Both the position numbers and the translations under genes were made by a program. The notes under the pieces were generated by a model, which saw nothing but the letters and a program-made list of their open reading frames with translations, searched no databases and was not told the DNA's origin. Shown here piece after piece: positions 43,701 to 52,016 of a DNA stretch of 64,000 nucleotides. Every line of letters begins with the position of its first letter. Within the stretch, counting starts at the first letter, position 1. Source of the stretch: a bacterium (GTDB lineage: Bacteria > Myxococcota_A > Bradymonadia > UBA7976 > UBA1532); the NCBI GenBank assembly GCA_030427205.1, contig JAUHXC010000024.1, positions 62,001-126,000 of the forward strand, in the 5' to 3' direction.

Positions 43701-43756
43701 GCGAGAAGGCAGAACAGGGCGGTCGGGTACAGGGCGGACCACGTTCGGCGCGACAT
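37739..43756 (-). CDS. Giant Cys-rich surface lipoprotein
   Basis: 2,005 residues from the ATG at 43756, after which a lipobox follows (LFCLLASAGC, Cys near 22). An acidic low-complexity linker of about 140 residues contains PDMGPVD-type repeats. Many ~43-residue Cys modules follow (ACGLNGRG, RTCADGFWG, GPCDDPDVC). A lamin-tail-like beta domain (IVINEVLYDQSGADGSETFI) and two pre-peptidase-C-like beta sandwiches (SDGAGGC...) sit among them. Further on are DUF4215/Myxococcus Cys repeats (CGDGAVMEVEEQCDDGNNEG), another sandwich, and a tail of short C...C...C modules. Four-Cys spacing implies extensive disulfides. It should be displayed on the cell surface; ligand and function are unknown. It converges with the fusion gene three bases away. 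Confidence 0.85.
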   Translation of the reverse strand: MSRRTWSALYPTALFCLLASAGCVPPPDDDDPAEDMAVAEDLGPDEDLGPDDDLGPDDDLGPDGAVDPIDDAGPGADAQPVDPDMDPVDPDVGPIDPDVGPIDPDMGPVDPDMGPVDPDMGLVDPDMSPVDPDMGPVEPDMAPIEPDMAPVEPDMAPPMNCVDGDVRVMACGLNGRGEQAQRCVADAWVDDGPCDDPDACVDGEDESGPCGPNDVGLATRFCVEGRWGDVGPCVLPGECDDGDEEAIACGLNGRGSSIRACVDGRWGPLGPCADDDVCRDGDDEDEPCGLNDRGSRLRECAAGQWGDFSPCDDPDVCVNGADEQQACGLNDRGVEARVCAGGQWPDFGPCDDPDRCVDGAVEEEPCGINGRGTRSRTCFRGDFLQPEDCVDPDECVDGAREQRACGDRGDGLEVRVCDGGEWLDWSVCGGACADECPAGGRRCGAGGVELCGDSDGDPCLEWGPAEACAPGFECVDGDCEAPAAPIVINEVLYDQSGADGSETFIELWGPPGTALDGLSLVAVNGNDGRDYAVMPLDGVIGADGYYVVAEPGASAALRALSDLLIDGADLQNGPDGVQLRRGAAVIDALGYGDAGDNFAGEGRPAADPADGSALTRVDHVDTDDNAADFIVAPGSPRREPGDVPAECEAGETEVEACGLNDRGERMRECEGGQWAPWSACADPDECVDGLVEDRPCLGGRLQTSLCRNGGWSPAGICLGVRDDISQGGDFEGAALPFDGADDYPLTLPVARQVVLETSDGAGGCDGNTFIEVFLIGPDGQRNRMGGDDDSGVGACARLVIELPAGDYMVRVRGWDYRAAPAYLLGVAFDTEQPRVDDGGDFDGDPIPAGGSSDYRFDLQRPMRLVTYTSDGAGGCPGDTTLTLLGPVDGGFGQVAFNDDFDGLCSRIERVLEPGAYTVRVAGYDDGAVPAYVLTVELACVEGELFVEPCPGGRQALRCIDGDWAPEGPCGDAECEDGAVEQAACGLNDRGRWSRTCIDGLWGDFGPCDDPDVCVDGSDEGVACGLNGRGVAPARCVDGQNDVLGPCDDPDTCVDDTFATARLCSLDEAAAACRGVHRPSPACGVNGFAMVTSFCVQGQPEELNCTDPSVCADGESGTTACGLNGRGVRTRTCADGFWGSYGGCEDPDVCVDGATREAGCGPLSVTRKIIECVEGRWDERDDCAPIPPVEVLGYTEESYEAYAILRVALLPDQALQDAGLDRRVSGFIVNGDRPYDTLAELADRPDVVAGTLDLLWAEAQNRGWVPFCGDGAVMEVEEQCDDGNNEGGDGCDADCRLETECGNGLVEGVEQCDDGDFGVFDGCSPNCRLETHPTLGPAEDGIDVPLLPYLQAEFTRFFGPFLFNLDLRQTSRVRFDLGYRSPHAFWYGGDFCHSAGRYNARLQARRGNTIFAGGGNCAQHGDGVYEFDEVMPPGRYTMTFDVEEGFSVISLISGVIEPVGEPVCGDGVREDPEECDDGNTDDRDGCDSGCARQLITEANDNIDRDATAEWQWTGAILRANGNISEGGPFRDRDHFIFDTTGGRVVLQLSDRQGDGCDVDAALSLYRGVRDDLGNRITTSVDGGIDFCPRIETTLAAGTYSIVPGINPPDRGGAYTLEVRTTPHTWDDGVPAACQAWCLATTDCSPLSNDELAQCTRRCTDGTLPVEDMLRVRDVEPCLLAAGESCADLRACLVDADPVNACDDVCGEMAGCGMAEAECRAACDGPALVCADVARRLGGGCAEVSLCFGDAARQDDCAAYCDARVACDETIDRYGCEQACIDGPAPATQAACAERATCEQMQRCVDLDPAVPAACAEACDAVDGCGLFADRARCEAYCAGHAVQNGGASLPDVVACVGDVAACGFDVVHCFSPPVCEGESADVEIIDAEPGTYALDLSVFSAGIEDDFPQFCGIRGTIENFAAVRVDFPAELALRNHAESPARFFIADRCDPEGRVACGYDNDDVVRRIVGPGVYFVGTEQAFQNDAVFDDIELQVRPLDVDAVVIP

Positions 43757-43972
43757 GGGGCCTCCGTCGGAGCGGGGTTCGTGGCGCGCGTATAGCGGTT
43801 TGCGCGGGCCCGCGAAACCGCAATCCACCGGGGGGTTGCGACCCATGAGTCGCTTCGGCGGCGGCGGGAGGCTCGGGTCGACCGACGCACGCCTGGACCG
43901 GCCGGTCAGTACACGAAGCAGGGGCCCCTCGGCGAAGCGGCCCGGCAGGTCCGGTTCATCGGCTGCCGCCAG

Positions 43973-45145
43973 TCAGCGGGCGGCCAGCGGCCCCTCGCCG
44001 AAGAAGGCGGCCACCGCGTCCACCAGCCGCCACCAGGGGCCCGTACCGCCGGCCTGGGCGGTCGTCGGTTCGATGGGCGCGCCGGGCAGCGGCGTGATCG
44101 CGGCGACCCCCGCCGCCCGCGCCGCGGCGACGGTGCGCTCGGCGGGCTCGCGCCAGTCGTGGGTGCCCAGCGAGAACGTGCCCCAATGCACCGGCAGCAT
44201 CACCCCGCCGCGCACCATCAGGTGGGCCGCCACCGCCTCCTCCGGGTCGAGGTGGATGGCGCGCCAGGCGTCGTTATAGGCGCCGACGGGCATCAGGCTG
44301 GCGTCGAACGGCCCCTCGCGGCGGCCGATGTCGGCGAAGCCGTCGAACAGCCCGGTATCGCCGCCGAAGTAGACCCGATGCGCCGGCCCGCGCACGACCC
44401 ACGAGGCCCACAGGGTCTGGTTGCGCGACAGCAGGCCGCGCCCGGAGAAGTGCTGGGCCGGCGTCGCCACCACGGTCACGTCGGTGCCGGGCACCTTCGC
44501 CCGGCCCCACCAGTCCAGCTCGGTGATCTGCTCGGGCGCCACGCCCCACTTCGCCAGGTGCGATCCGACGCCGAGGGGCACGTAGAACGGCACACCCTTC
44601 TCGGCGAGCGCCAGCGTCGTCTCGTGGTCGAGGTGGTCGTAGTGATCGTGGCTGATGATCACCGCGTCGATCGGCGGCAGCGCCTCGAGCGGCGCCGGCG
44701 GCGCGTGGAAGCGATGCGGCCCGACCGCGCTCGACGGCGAGGCGCGATCGCTCCAGATCGGGTCGGTGAGCACCCGCGCCCCGTCGATCTCGAGCAGCAC
44801 CGTCGAGTGGCCCATCCAGGTGAGCCGCAGCCCGCTCTCGGGCGCGGTGGCCCACGCCTCGACCGGTGAGGCGATGGGGATCTCCCCTTCGGGCGTGGTC
44901 TGGGCGTCGCCGAAGAGGGTGTCGCCGAGCGCCTTCCACGGCTTGCCCTGCTCGATGGCCCGCTCGTTGACGAACACCCCCTTGCGGGCGTCGAAGATCG
45001 CGCCGCGGGCGCTGTTCATCTCGGCGGTATCGGGCGTGCCGCCGAACGTCGCGCAGCCGGTCGAGGCGGCGAGAAAGACGCCGCCCGCGGCGGCGGCGAT
45101 GGTCAGCAGCGGACGAATCGGCGAACGGGTCGACCAGATCGACAT
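43973..45145 (-). CDS. MBL-fold metallo-hydrolase (UlaG/NAPE-PLD-like) lipoprotein
   Basis: 390 residues. The signal ends in a lipobox, FLAASTGC (Cys near 31). The metallo-beta-lactamase fold follows: WMGHSTVLLEIDGARVLTDP, metal motif SHDHYDHLD, a later His in PAQHFSGRG, FGGDTGLFDGF, and MLPVHWGTF. The arrangement resembles N-acyl-phosphatidylethanolamine phospholipase D and the COG2220 family rather than beta-lactamases. A role in envelope lipid turnover is possible. It is divergent from the fatty-acid hydroxylase gene. Bases 43847-43972 downstream hold nothing recognised. Confidence 0.88.
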   Translation of the reverse strand: MSIWSTRSPIRPLLTIAAAAGGVFLAASTGCATFGGTPDTAEMNSARGAIFDARKGVFVNERAIEQGKPWKALGDTLFGDAQTTPEGEIPIASPVEAWATAPESGLRLTWMGHSTVLLEIDGARVLTDPIWSDRASPSSAVGPHRFHAPPAPLEALPPIDAVIISHDHYDHLDHETTLALAEKGVPFYVPLGVGSHLAKWGVAPEQITELDWWGRAKVPGTDVTVVATPAQHFSGRGLLSRNQTLWASWVVRGPAHRVYFGGDTGLFDGFADIGRREGPFDASLMPVGAYNDAWRAIHLDPEEAVAAHLMVRGGVMLPVHWGTFSLGTHDWREPAERTVAAARAAGVAAITPLPGAPIEPTTAQAGGTGPWWRLVDAVAAFFGEGPLAAR

Positions 45146-45397
45146 GAGCTCCCCCTGCGGTCGCGGCCTGCGGTGGCCGGTGCGTTTCGATGACGGGGTC
45201 GAGGGTCGGCACGGGCGCCGCCGGCGTCAAACGCGGCCCGCGGGCGCGCGACGGGCCGCGTCGAAGAACCACGAATCAGATCAGAGACTTGCGCCGAATG
45301 TTACGCGGTATTGAGCGGGCCGTTGCACAATCGACCCGCCCGGCGGTTGCGGTACACCCGACAATTTCGGATCTTTCATCCGCCAAAGGAGGAGTCG

Positions 45398-46321
45398 ATG
45401 GCCGTGACCTTCGAAACGCTGCCCATTCCCGAGACCCCGCCCGAACAGAAGACCGGGCTGGCCTACGGGATCTTCGGGCATCTGGGCTCGCCGGTCTTCT
45501 ATCTGATCTGGCTGGCGATCTTCGGCGTCGACCTGTTCCACGTCATCGTCGGCTTCCTGGTCACCTCGTTCGTCTTCATGCTGTTCACCATCTCGGCCGA
45601 GCGACGCCACCCGGCCATCGAGCTGCCGCCGCTGACCGCCCGCGACTGGGTCGAGGGGCTGCTGCAGGTCTTCTGGCAGGGCATCATCGCGGGCACCGGC
45701 TTCATCGTCGTCGGCTGGTGGCTCCTGTCGTACGTGCCGCTGCACGGCCCGCTGTCGAACAGCGGCTGGCTCATCCTCGCCGCGGTGCTGCTCGACGACC
45801 TGGCCTACTATTGGATCCACCGCAAGATGAGCCACAGCGTGGGCAAGGGCCGGCTCAAGCAGTACTGGCGCAAGAAGCACGCCGCCCATCACACCGTCGC
45901 CGAGATGGACTTCTTGCGCGGCAACCAGTCGTCGCTGGTCGATACCGCCTTCAGCCAGTTCCAGCCGGCGATGGTGGTCATCGCCTGGGTGCTGGGCATG
46001 GATCTGCCGGCGACCATCGCCGCGTACTTCTTCATCCTGGCGCTGCAGGCCACCGACCATACGGTGGTGACCTTCAACATCGGGCCCCTGGCGTACATCT
46101 TCATGGACAACCACGCCCACAAGCTGCACCACTGCAAGCGGGGCAACCTGATCAACCACGCGGCGGCGTTCTCGTTCTACGACCGGCTTTGGGGCACCTA
46201 CTACGAAGACTGGCGCATGTCGGCCAACTACCTGCACCACCACGGCATCCCGCTGCCGATCAAGCGCAAGGGGGCCCCCAGACGACGCCCGCGGCCGACG
46301 CCCGACGGGCAGCCCGCCTGA
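45398..46321 (+). CDS. Fatty acid hydroxylase / sterol desaturase family protein
   Basis: 307 residues from the ATG at 45398, which follows AAAGGAGG at ideal spacing; the frame upstream is open but lacks a signal. Four or so transmembrane helices surround the di-iron histidine boxes of the family: HRKMSH, KKHAAHH and HKLHH, with DNHAHKLHHCKRGN typical. Members hydroxylate or desaturate sterols, sphingolipids, carotenoids or plasmalogen-type lipids in the membrane. Two 15-bp repeats and the SDR gene follow, so the pair may modify the same lipid. Confidence 0.9.
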   Translation: MAVTFETLPIPETPPEQKTGLAYGIFGHLGSPVFYLIWLAIFGVDLFHVIVGFLVTSFVFMLFTISAERRHPAIELPPLTARDWVEGLLQVFWQGIIAGTGFIVVGWWLLSYVPLHGPLSNSGWLILAAVLLDDLAYYWIHRKMSHSVGKGRLKQYWRKKHAAHHTVAEMDFLRGNQSSLVDTAFSQFQPAMVVIAWVLGMDLPATIAAYFFILALQATDHTVVTFNIGPLAYIFMDNHAHKLHHCKRGNLINHAAAFSFYDRLWGTYYEDWRMSANYLHHHGIPLPIKRKGAPRRRPRPTPDGQPA

Positions 46322-46350
46322 GCGCGCCCGCCGGGCGCCGACCACCCCCC

Positions 46351-46380
46351 GAGCCACAGCAGGATGAGCCACAGCAGGAT
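46351..46380. repeat. Two tandem 15-bp repeats before the SDR gene
   Basis: GAGCCACAGCAGGAT occurs twice (46351-46365, 46366-46380), followed by a partial third copy that merges into the SDR start. It places an AGGATGAG-like ribosome site before the ATG. A related CAGCAGCAGCCACAGCA follows the SDR stop. Confidence 0.75.
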
Positions 46381-46385
46381 GAGCC

Positions 46386-47180
46386 ATGATGAGTGAGCGC
46401 GGCTATGCGCTGGTCACCGGCGCGAGCAGCGGCATCGGCGCCGAGATCGCCCGCGAGCTGGCCGGCCGCGGCTGGCCGGTGATCCTCGTCGCCCGGCGCC
46501 GGGAGCGGCTGCAGGCCCTCGCCGAGCGCATCGGCGCCGAGCAGCGGGTCGACGCCAAGGTCTTCGAGCACGACCTGGCGCTGCCCGGCGCCGGCCGCGG
46601 CCTCTTCGAGAAGATCGTCGCCGCCGATCTGCCGGTGGACGTGCTGGTCAACAACGCCGGCTTCGGCCTGCAGGGGCGCTTCCTCGACCAGGACTTCGCG
46701 CGCATCGAGCAGATGATCCGGGTCAACGTGCTCAGCCTGACCGAGCTGACCCAGTGCTTCGTGCGGCCGATGGTCGCCGCCGGCCAAGGGTATGTGCTGC
46801 AGGTGGCGTCGGCGGCGGCTTTCCTGCCCTCGCCCTACGTCTCGGCCTACGCCGCCAGCAAGCACTACGTCAAAGCCTTCGGCGAGGCCCTGCGCTTCGA
46901 GCTGCGCCAAACCGGCGTCTCGATGACGACGCTGTATCCCGGCATCACCCGCACCGAGTTCAACGCGGTCGCCGACGCGAAGACCCCGCCGCTGATGAAC
47001 CTGTCGATCCTGTCGGCCGAGGCCGTCGCGAAGATCGGGGTCAAGGCGATGCTGCGGGGCCGCCGGGCGGTGGTGCCGGGCCTGATCAACAAGCTCAACG
47101 CCTTCTTCAGCGAGGTGTTCCACCGCGGCTTCATCACCCACGCCGCCGGCCGATTGCTGGAAGACGCCAACGACCACTGA
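46386..47180 (+). CDS. Short-chain dehydrogenase/reductase
   Basis: 264 residues. Rossmann nucleotide site TGASSGIGAEIA (TGxxxGxG) near residue 11, NNAGFG strand, Ser in VASAAAF and catalytic YAASK. The first Arg-rich turn (ARRRERL) favours NADP(H). The C-terminus contains a hydrophobic stretch near AMLRGRRAVVPGLINKL, and family members of this DltE/YqjQ-like group often act on fatty acyl or lipid substrates. It starts 64 bases after the fatty-acid hydroxylase on the same strand, suggesting a shared lipid pathway. The start chosen (46386) is one codon upstream of a second ATG. Confidence 0.92.
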   Translation: MMSERGYALVTGASSGIGAEIARELAGRGWPVILVARRRERLQALAERIGAEQRVDAKVFEHDLALPGAGRGLFEKIVAADLPVDVLVNNAGFGLQGRFLDQDFARIEQMIRVNVLSLTELTQCFVRPMVAAGQGYVLQVASAAAFLPSPYVSAYAASKHYVKAFGEALRFELRQTGVSMTTLYPGITRTEFNAVADAKTPPLMNLSILSAEAVAKIGVKAMLRGRRAVVPGLINKLNAFFSEVFHRGFITHAAGRLLEDANDH

Positions 47181-47217
47181 CCGCGCGCCAACAGCAGCAG
47201 CCACAGCACCTGAACCG

Positions 47218-48795
47218 TCAGATCTCGACGGTCTTGTGGAAGGTGATGTCGGGGTTCTGATCGGCGGCGTAGTTCACCGCCCACTCGCTCTGCACGATGT
47301 AGGCGTAGTTGTCGGCGATGTCGGTGTAGACCCGGCGCTTGTTCTGGTCGACGAAGCTCTGCAGCTTCGTCTCGTCGGCGCAGGTGATCCAGCGGGCGGC
47401 GCCGAGCGGCACCGACTCGAACCGGGCGCGCACGCGATACTCGGCCTCCAACCGCGAGGCGATCACGTCGAACTGCAGCGCGCCGAGGGCCCCTACGATG
47501 TAGTCGCTGCCCTCGACCGGCCGGAAGAACTGCGCCGCGCCCTCTTCGCACAGCTCGGTGAGCCCCTTGATCAGCGCCTTGGCCTTGAGCGGATCGAGCA
47601 GCTGCACCCGGCGGAACAGCTCGGGCGCAAACGCCGGAATGCCGGTGAACTTGAGGTCTTCGCCCTCGCTGAACGTATCGCCGATGCGGATGCCACCGTG
47701 GTTGTGCAGGCCGATGATGTCGCCGGGGAACGCCTCTTCGGTGATGACCCGCGCCTGGGCCAGGAAGGTCGTGGCGTTGTTGACGGTCATCGTCTTGCCG
47801 GTGCGCACGTGCTGCAGCTTCATGCCGCGGGCGTACTGCCCCGAGGTGATGCGCACGAAGGCCATGCGGTCGTGATGCCGCTTGTCGAGGTTCGCCTGGA
47901 TCTTGAAGCAGAAGCCGGTGAACGGGTCTTCGGTGGGCTCGACCTCGCGGGTGCGCGTCGGCCGCGGCTGCGGCGGCGGCGCGAGGCGCACGAACTGCGA
48001 GAGCAGCTCCTTGACCCCGAAGTTGTTGATCGCGCTGCCGAAGAAGACCGGGCTCTGCTGGCCGCGGGCGAACATCTCCGCGTCGAACGGCTCGAGCGCG
48101 CCGAGCAGCTCGACGTCTTCGCGCAGCTTGTCGGCCGCGTTGCCGCCGATGAGCCCGTCGAGCAGGTCGTCGTCGAGGTCGTCGATGAAGACCTGCTCAT
48201 TGCGCCGGCCGCGCTCGGTGGGCTGGTAGAAGACCACCCGCCGGTTGACGAGGTCGTAGATGCCCTCGAAGCGCTTGCCCATGCCGATGGGCCACGTCAG
48301 CGGGGCGCAGGCGAGGTTGAGGTGCTCTTCGACGTTCTCCATCAGTTCGAAGGGGTCGAGCCCCTCGCGGTCGAGCTTGTTGGAGAACGTGACCACCGGC
48401 GTATCGCGCAGCCGGCAGACGTCCATCAGCGCCTGGGTCCGGGTCTCGACGCCTTTGGCGTTGTCGAGCACCATCAGCGCGCTGTCGACGGCGGTGAGCA
48501 CCCGGTAGGTGTCTTCGCTGAAGTCGGCGTGGCCCGGGGTATCGAGCAGGTTGACCGCGAAGCCCTCGTAGTCGAAGGACATCACCGCGGTGCTCACCGA
48601 GATGCCGCGCTCCTGCTCCATCTTGAGGAAGTCGCTGGCCGCGTGGCGCGAGGCGCGGCGGGCGCGCACGGCCCCCGCCATCTGGATCGCCCCGCCGAAG
48701 AGCAGCAGCTTCTCGGTGATGGTCGTCTTGCCCGCGTCGGGGTGGCTGATGATGGCGAACGTGCGCCGCCGCTTCAGTTCTTGGATGCGTCCCAT
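47218..48795 (-). CDS. prfC: Peptide chain release factor 3
   Basis: 525-residue translational GTPase that releases RF1/RF2 from the ribosome. G1 HPDAGKTTI, the switch ISVSTAVMSFDYEG, G3 DTPGHADF, and G4 NKLD are all present, with RF3-specific domains after (GSAINNFGVKELLSQFV, EAEYRVRARFESV). Length matches E. coli RF3 (529). It overlaps the 3' end of the kinase gene by 22 bases (48774-48795), so translation is coupled. Confidence 0.97.
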   Translation of the reverse strand: MGRIQELKRRRTFAIISHPDAGKTTITEKLLLFGGAIQMAGAVRARRASRHAASDFLKMEQERGISVSTAVMSFDYEGFAVNLLDTPGHADFSEDTYRVLTAVDSALMVLDNAKGVETRTQALMDVCRLRDTPVVTFSNKLDREGLDPFELMENVEEHLNLACAPLTWPIGMGKRFEGIYDLVNRRVVFYQPTERGRRNEQVFIDDLDDDLLDGLIGGNAADKLREDVELLGALEPFDAEMFARGQQSPVFFGSAINNFGVKELLSQFVRLAPPPQPRPTRTREVEPTEDPFTGFCFKIQANLDKRHHDRMAFVRITSGQYARGMKLQHVRTGKTMTVNNATTFLAQARVITEEAFPGDIIGLHNHGGIRIGDTFSEGEDLKFTGIPAFAPELFRRVQLLDPLKAKALIKGLTELCEEGAAQFFRPVEGSDYIVGALGALQFDVIASRLEAEYRVRARFESVPLGAARWITCADETKLQSFVDQNKRRVYTDIADNYAYIVQSEWAVNYAADQNPDITFHKTVEI

Positions 48796-51700
48796 GGCCG
48801 CGCATCGTGAAGATCGGGGCCCCCGCCGTCAAGCGTGGCCGCGGCGAGCGCGCGGCGCACCGCGGGAAAAACCGTCTCCGGCACCTGCCCGCGCAGCAGC
48901 GGGCGGCCCGCGCGGGCGGCCTCGACCGCCTCGACCAGCCAGCGCAGCATCCAGCCGGCGAGCAGCTCGCTCTCGGCGGTGATGCGCAGCCGGGCGAAGC
49001 AGTCGGTGGCCCGATTCAAGGCATCGGCGACGTCGCGACCGAGCCAGAGCAGGTGGTGGCCGCGCTCGCAGGCCAGGCTGCCGTGGGCCAGCGCGTCCTG
49101 TACGTCGGCGAGCAGATCGGCGGCGCGGTCCAGATCGGCCAGCCCGGCGTGCGGGTCGTGGCCCGTGTGCCGCCGCAGCGCCGCCCGCCGGATGAGCGCC
49201 ATGGCCAGATGGGGCCGCATCTGCGCCTGTTCGAGGTCGGCGATGCAGCCCTCGAAAGCGGCGACCGCCGCGGTGAGCCGCCCGGCGCGGTGCAGCGCGT
49301 AGGCCCGATGGCCGCGGATGATCAGCGCGACGGTGGGTCGGTCGATGCGGGCCATGGCCGCCAGCGCTTCGTCCAGGCGGTCGCAGGCCTCGACGTAGCG
49401 CCCGCGGTCGCCGGCCAGGGTCGCGGCGTTGTTGCAGGCCACCGCCAGTCGGAAGGGGTCGCCCAGCCGCCGCGCCGCCGCCAGCGCCTCGTCGTGCAGC
49501 ACGGCCGCCTCGGCGAGCCGCCCCTGGTGCTGCAGGTAGAGCGCCAGGCGGGTGCGGGCGCGGGCCAAGCCCAGGTCGTCGTCCAGGCCTTCGTAGAGGG
49601 CGAGGCTGCGCAGCAAGGCGTCGTGGGCCTCGTCGAGGCGGTCGGTGAACTCGAGGCTGCGGCCGAGGATGCCCCAGGCGTCGGCCTCCAGCGCCGCGTC
49701 GCCCATGGCGTGAGCGTCGTCGGCCGCCCGCCGCTGCACGACCGCCGCTTCCGACCGCCGGCCCTGGCGCATCAAGCACTCGCCCAGATCGAGGCGGGCC
49801 CGGACGGCGGCGGCGCCGTCGAGCAGGTCGACGGCGTGGCGCCACGCGTCGATGGCGTCGTCCAACGCCCAGCGCCGCTCGGCGACGCGGGCCGCCCGGC
49901 AGAGGGCCTCGCCCGCCGCGGTAGGCCGCCCCGCGCCGAGCAGGTGGTGGGCGACGGCGCGGGCGGTGGCGTAGGCGTCGTCCAGCGGCCGCACTTCGAG
50001 GTCGGCGGCCGCCGCGCCGTGCAGTCGGCGGCGCTCGGCGGCGGGCAGATCGGCGTGGGCCACCGCCCGGAGCAGGTCGTGTTCGAAGCGCAGGCGACCG
50101 TCGCGCACGCGGCAGACGGCCCGATCTTCGAGCCCGCTCAGCCGCGTCGGATCGGCGTCGGCGACCAGCGCCTGCACCCGCTCGAGCGGCGCGCTGCGGC
50201 CCAATACGGCGAGGGCGTGCACCGCCGCCTCGAGGTCGGCGGGCAGCGACGCGAGGCGGGCCCGCATCAGCGCGGCGATCGGCGCCGGACGCAGCTCGGG
50301 CGGCGCGTCGGCGGCCAGCGACCAGCCCTCGGCCGGGCTCGAGCGCAGATAGCCCGCCCGCATAGCGCTGCGCAGCCACTCGGCGACGAACAGCGGGTTG
50401 CCCTCGGCCCGCGCGACGGCCCGCTCGACCAGGGCTGCCGGCGGCGCGTGCCAGCCCAGCAGGCCGCCGACCAGCGCCGTCGCCCCATCGTCGGACAGCG
50501 GCCCGAGGGGCACCTGCTCGACGGTCGGATCGGCCAGCAGCGCCGCGATCGGCGTAGCGGGCACCTCGGGGCGCACCGACGCCAGGACGCAGATCGGCGC
50601 CTGCTCGGCGCGCAGTCGGGTCAACGCCGAGGCGGTCAGCGCGTCGGCCCAGTGCAGGTCGTCGAGCAGCAGCAGCAGCGGCCGGCGGGCGGCGAGGGCG
50701 CGGGCGACGTGAGCGATGGCCTCGCCGACCTCGTCGGCGGACTGCGGGCCGAGCGGTACGCCGGTCGTCTGCCCGGGCAGCGCGCCGATGGCGGGCGCGA
50801 AAGGGGTCAGCGTCGGGCCGTGGGGGCCGAAGGTGGCCAGGGTGCGCCGGCGATCGCCGCGGCACCGATCGACGGCGTATTGCAGCAGCCCGCCGAAGCC
50901 GTCGAGCAGGCCGTCGCCCACCGCCCGGCACTCGCCGACGACGACCCGGAAATCGACGCTGCGCGAGGCCGCCTCGAGCATCAGCCGGGTCTTGCCGATG
51001 CCGCTCGGGCCCGCGAGCACCAGCGCCGCGAACGCGCCGTTTCGGGCGCGTTCGAGCGCGGCGTCGATGCGCCGAAGCTCGCGCGTACGGCCGCACAGCG
51101 GCGCCCGGAGCAGGCTCGGCGCGCCGGCGGTCCGCGCGGCCACCGCGTCGGCGTCGAGCCCCGCGAAGGGGGCCAGACGCACGGCCACATGGGCCGCGTC
51201 GACCGGCCGCGCGGTGGGGATCTCGGCGTGCAGGGCCGCGACGAGTTCGACGAGCGCGGGCGGCGACCCGCCGTCGAGCCAGGGCGCGATGATGCGGCCC
51301 ACGGCGAAGAGATCGGCGCGGCCGTCCACGAAGTGCCCCGCCGCCTGCTCGGGGGCGCGATAGCCTTCGGTGCCCGCGCCGTCGGGGGCTTCCCGCGCGC
51401 CGTCCCGCGCCCAGCCGTGGTCCCCTGCCCGCTCGCCGCCGATGCGCAGCACGAGGCCGAAGTCGATCAGGACGGGCCCGTCGGGCCCGAGCACGATGTT
51501 GCGCGGCTTGACGTCGCGATGCACCGCCCCGCGGCGGTGCATCGCGGCCAGCGCCTCGCAGACGCGCACCATCACCGCGATGCGCTGCGTGAGGGGCAGC
51601 GCGGCGTCCGCGCCGTGCAGCGTCGGCCCGTCGACGCAGGCCATGGCGTACCACGGCAGGCCGTCGTGCTCGCCGCGCTCGATGAGCCGCACGATGCCCG

Positions 51701-52016
51701 GGTGGTCGAACGCGGCGAGCGCCTCGGCCTCGCGACGCAGGGCAGCAATGTGGCTGGGGCGGCGGTCGCGACAGCGCTTGAGCGCGACGATCTGCCCGTC
51801 GGGGCCCGACGCGCGCACGACGTCGCCCATGCCGCCCTGCCCCAGGGGACCCAGGATCCGCCAGCGACCGATGCGATCGGCGGCGGGCTCGGCGGGTGGG
51901 GCCGGCCCATGCTCGGCGGGTTCACCGACGGCGGTCGTCGAGCCGTGCACCGCGGTGCGGCTCGCGGTGGCCGAGTCGGGATCGACGGGGGCGCAGGTGG
52001 TCGGTGGCTCGGTCAA
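48774..52016 (-). CDS. Ser/Thr protein kinase with AAA-type ATPase and TPR-like tail
   Basis: 1,080 residues starting at TTG with GGAG five bases upstream. The kinase domain (about 50-290) has LGQGGMGDV, the VALKR lysine, HRDVKPRN, DFG and GYRAPEQ. A second module (about 300-700) is a STAND/AAA ATPase with Walker A GPSGIGKTR and LLLLDDLHWAD, like PknK and bacterial regulatory AAA-ATPases. The rest (about 700-1080) is helical, TPR-like (ALEADAWGILGRSLEFTDRL). It is divergent from an FHA/sigma-54 activator, which it may phosphorylate. The ATPase/TPR part would sense a ligand or oligomerise. Confidence 0.9.
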   Translation of the reverse strand: MTEPPTTCAPVDPDSATASRTAVHGSTTAVGEPAEHGPAPPAEPAADRIGRWRILGPLGQGGMGDVVRASGPDGQIVALKRCRDRRPSHIAALRREAEALAAFDHPGIVRLIERGEHDGLPWYAMACVDGPTLHGADAALPLTQRIAVMVRVCEALAAMHRRGAVHRDVKPRNIVLGPDGPVLIDFGLVLRIGGERAGDHGWARDGAREAPDGAGTEGYRAPEQAAGHFVDGRADLFAVGRIIAPWLDGGSPPALVELVAALHAEIPTARPVDAAHVAVRLAPFAGLDADAVAARTAGAPSLLRAPLCGRTRELRRIDAALERARNGAFAALVLAGPSGIGKTRLMLEAASRSVDFRVVVGECRAVGDGLLDGFGGLLQYAVDRCRGDRRRTLATFGPHGPTLTPFAPAIGALPGQTTGVPLGPQSADEVGEAIAHVARALAARRPLLLLLDDLHWADALTASALTRLRAEQAPICVLASVRPEVPATPIAALLADPTVEQVPLGPLSDDGATALVGGLLGWHAPPAALVERAVARAEGNPLFVAEWLRSAMRAGYLRSSPAEGWSLAADAPPELRPAPIAALMRARLASLPADLEAAVHALAVLGRSAPLERVQALVADADPTRLSGLEDRAVCRVRDGRLRFEHDLLRAVAHADLPAAERRRLHGAAAADLEVRPLDDAYATARAVAHHLLGAGRPTAAGEALCRAARVAERRWALDDAIDAWRHAVDLLDGAAAVRARLDLGECLMRQGRRSEAAVVQRRAADDAHAMGDAALEADAWGILGRSLEFTDRLDEAHDALLRSLALYEGLDDDLGLARARTRLALYLQHQGRLAEAAVLHDEALAAARRLGDPFRLAVACNNAATLAGDRGRYVEACDRLDEALAAMARIDRPTVALIIRGHRAYALHRAGRLTAAVAAFEGCIADLEQAQMRPHLAMALIRRAALRRHTGHDPHAGLADLDRAADLLADVQDALAHGSLACERGHHLLWLGRDVADALNRATDCFARLRITAESELLAGWMLRWLVEAVEAARAGRPLLRGQVPETVFPAVRRALAAATLDGGGPDLHDARPWDASKN

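Noticed and set aside
37952..43795. Plus-strand open frame of 1,947 codons opposite the giant lipoprotein
   Set aside because: Mirror of the Cys modules, no signal, ribosome site or domain; the minus-strand frame carries clear motifs.
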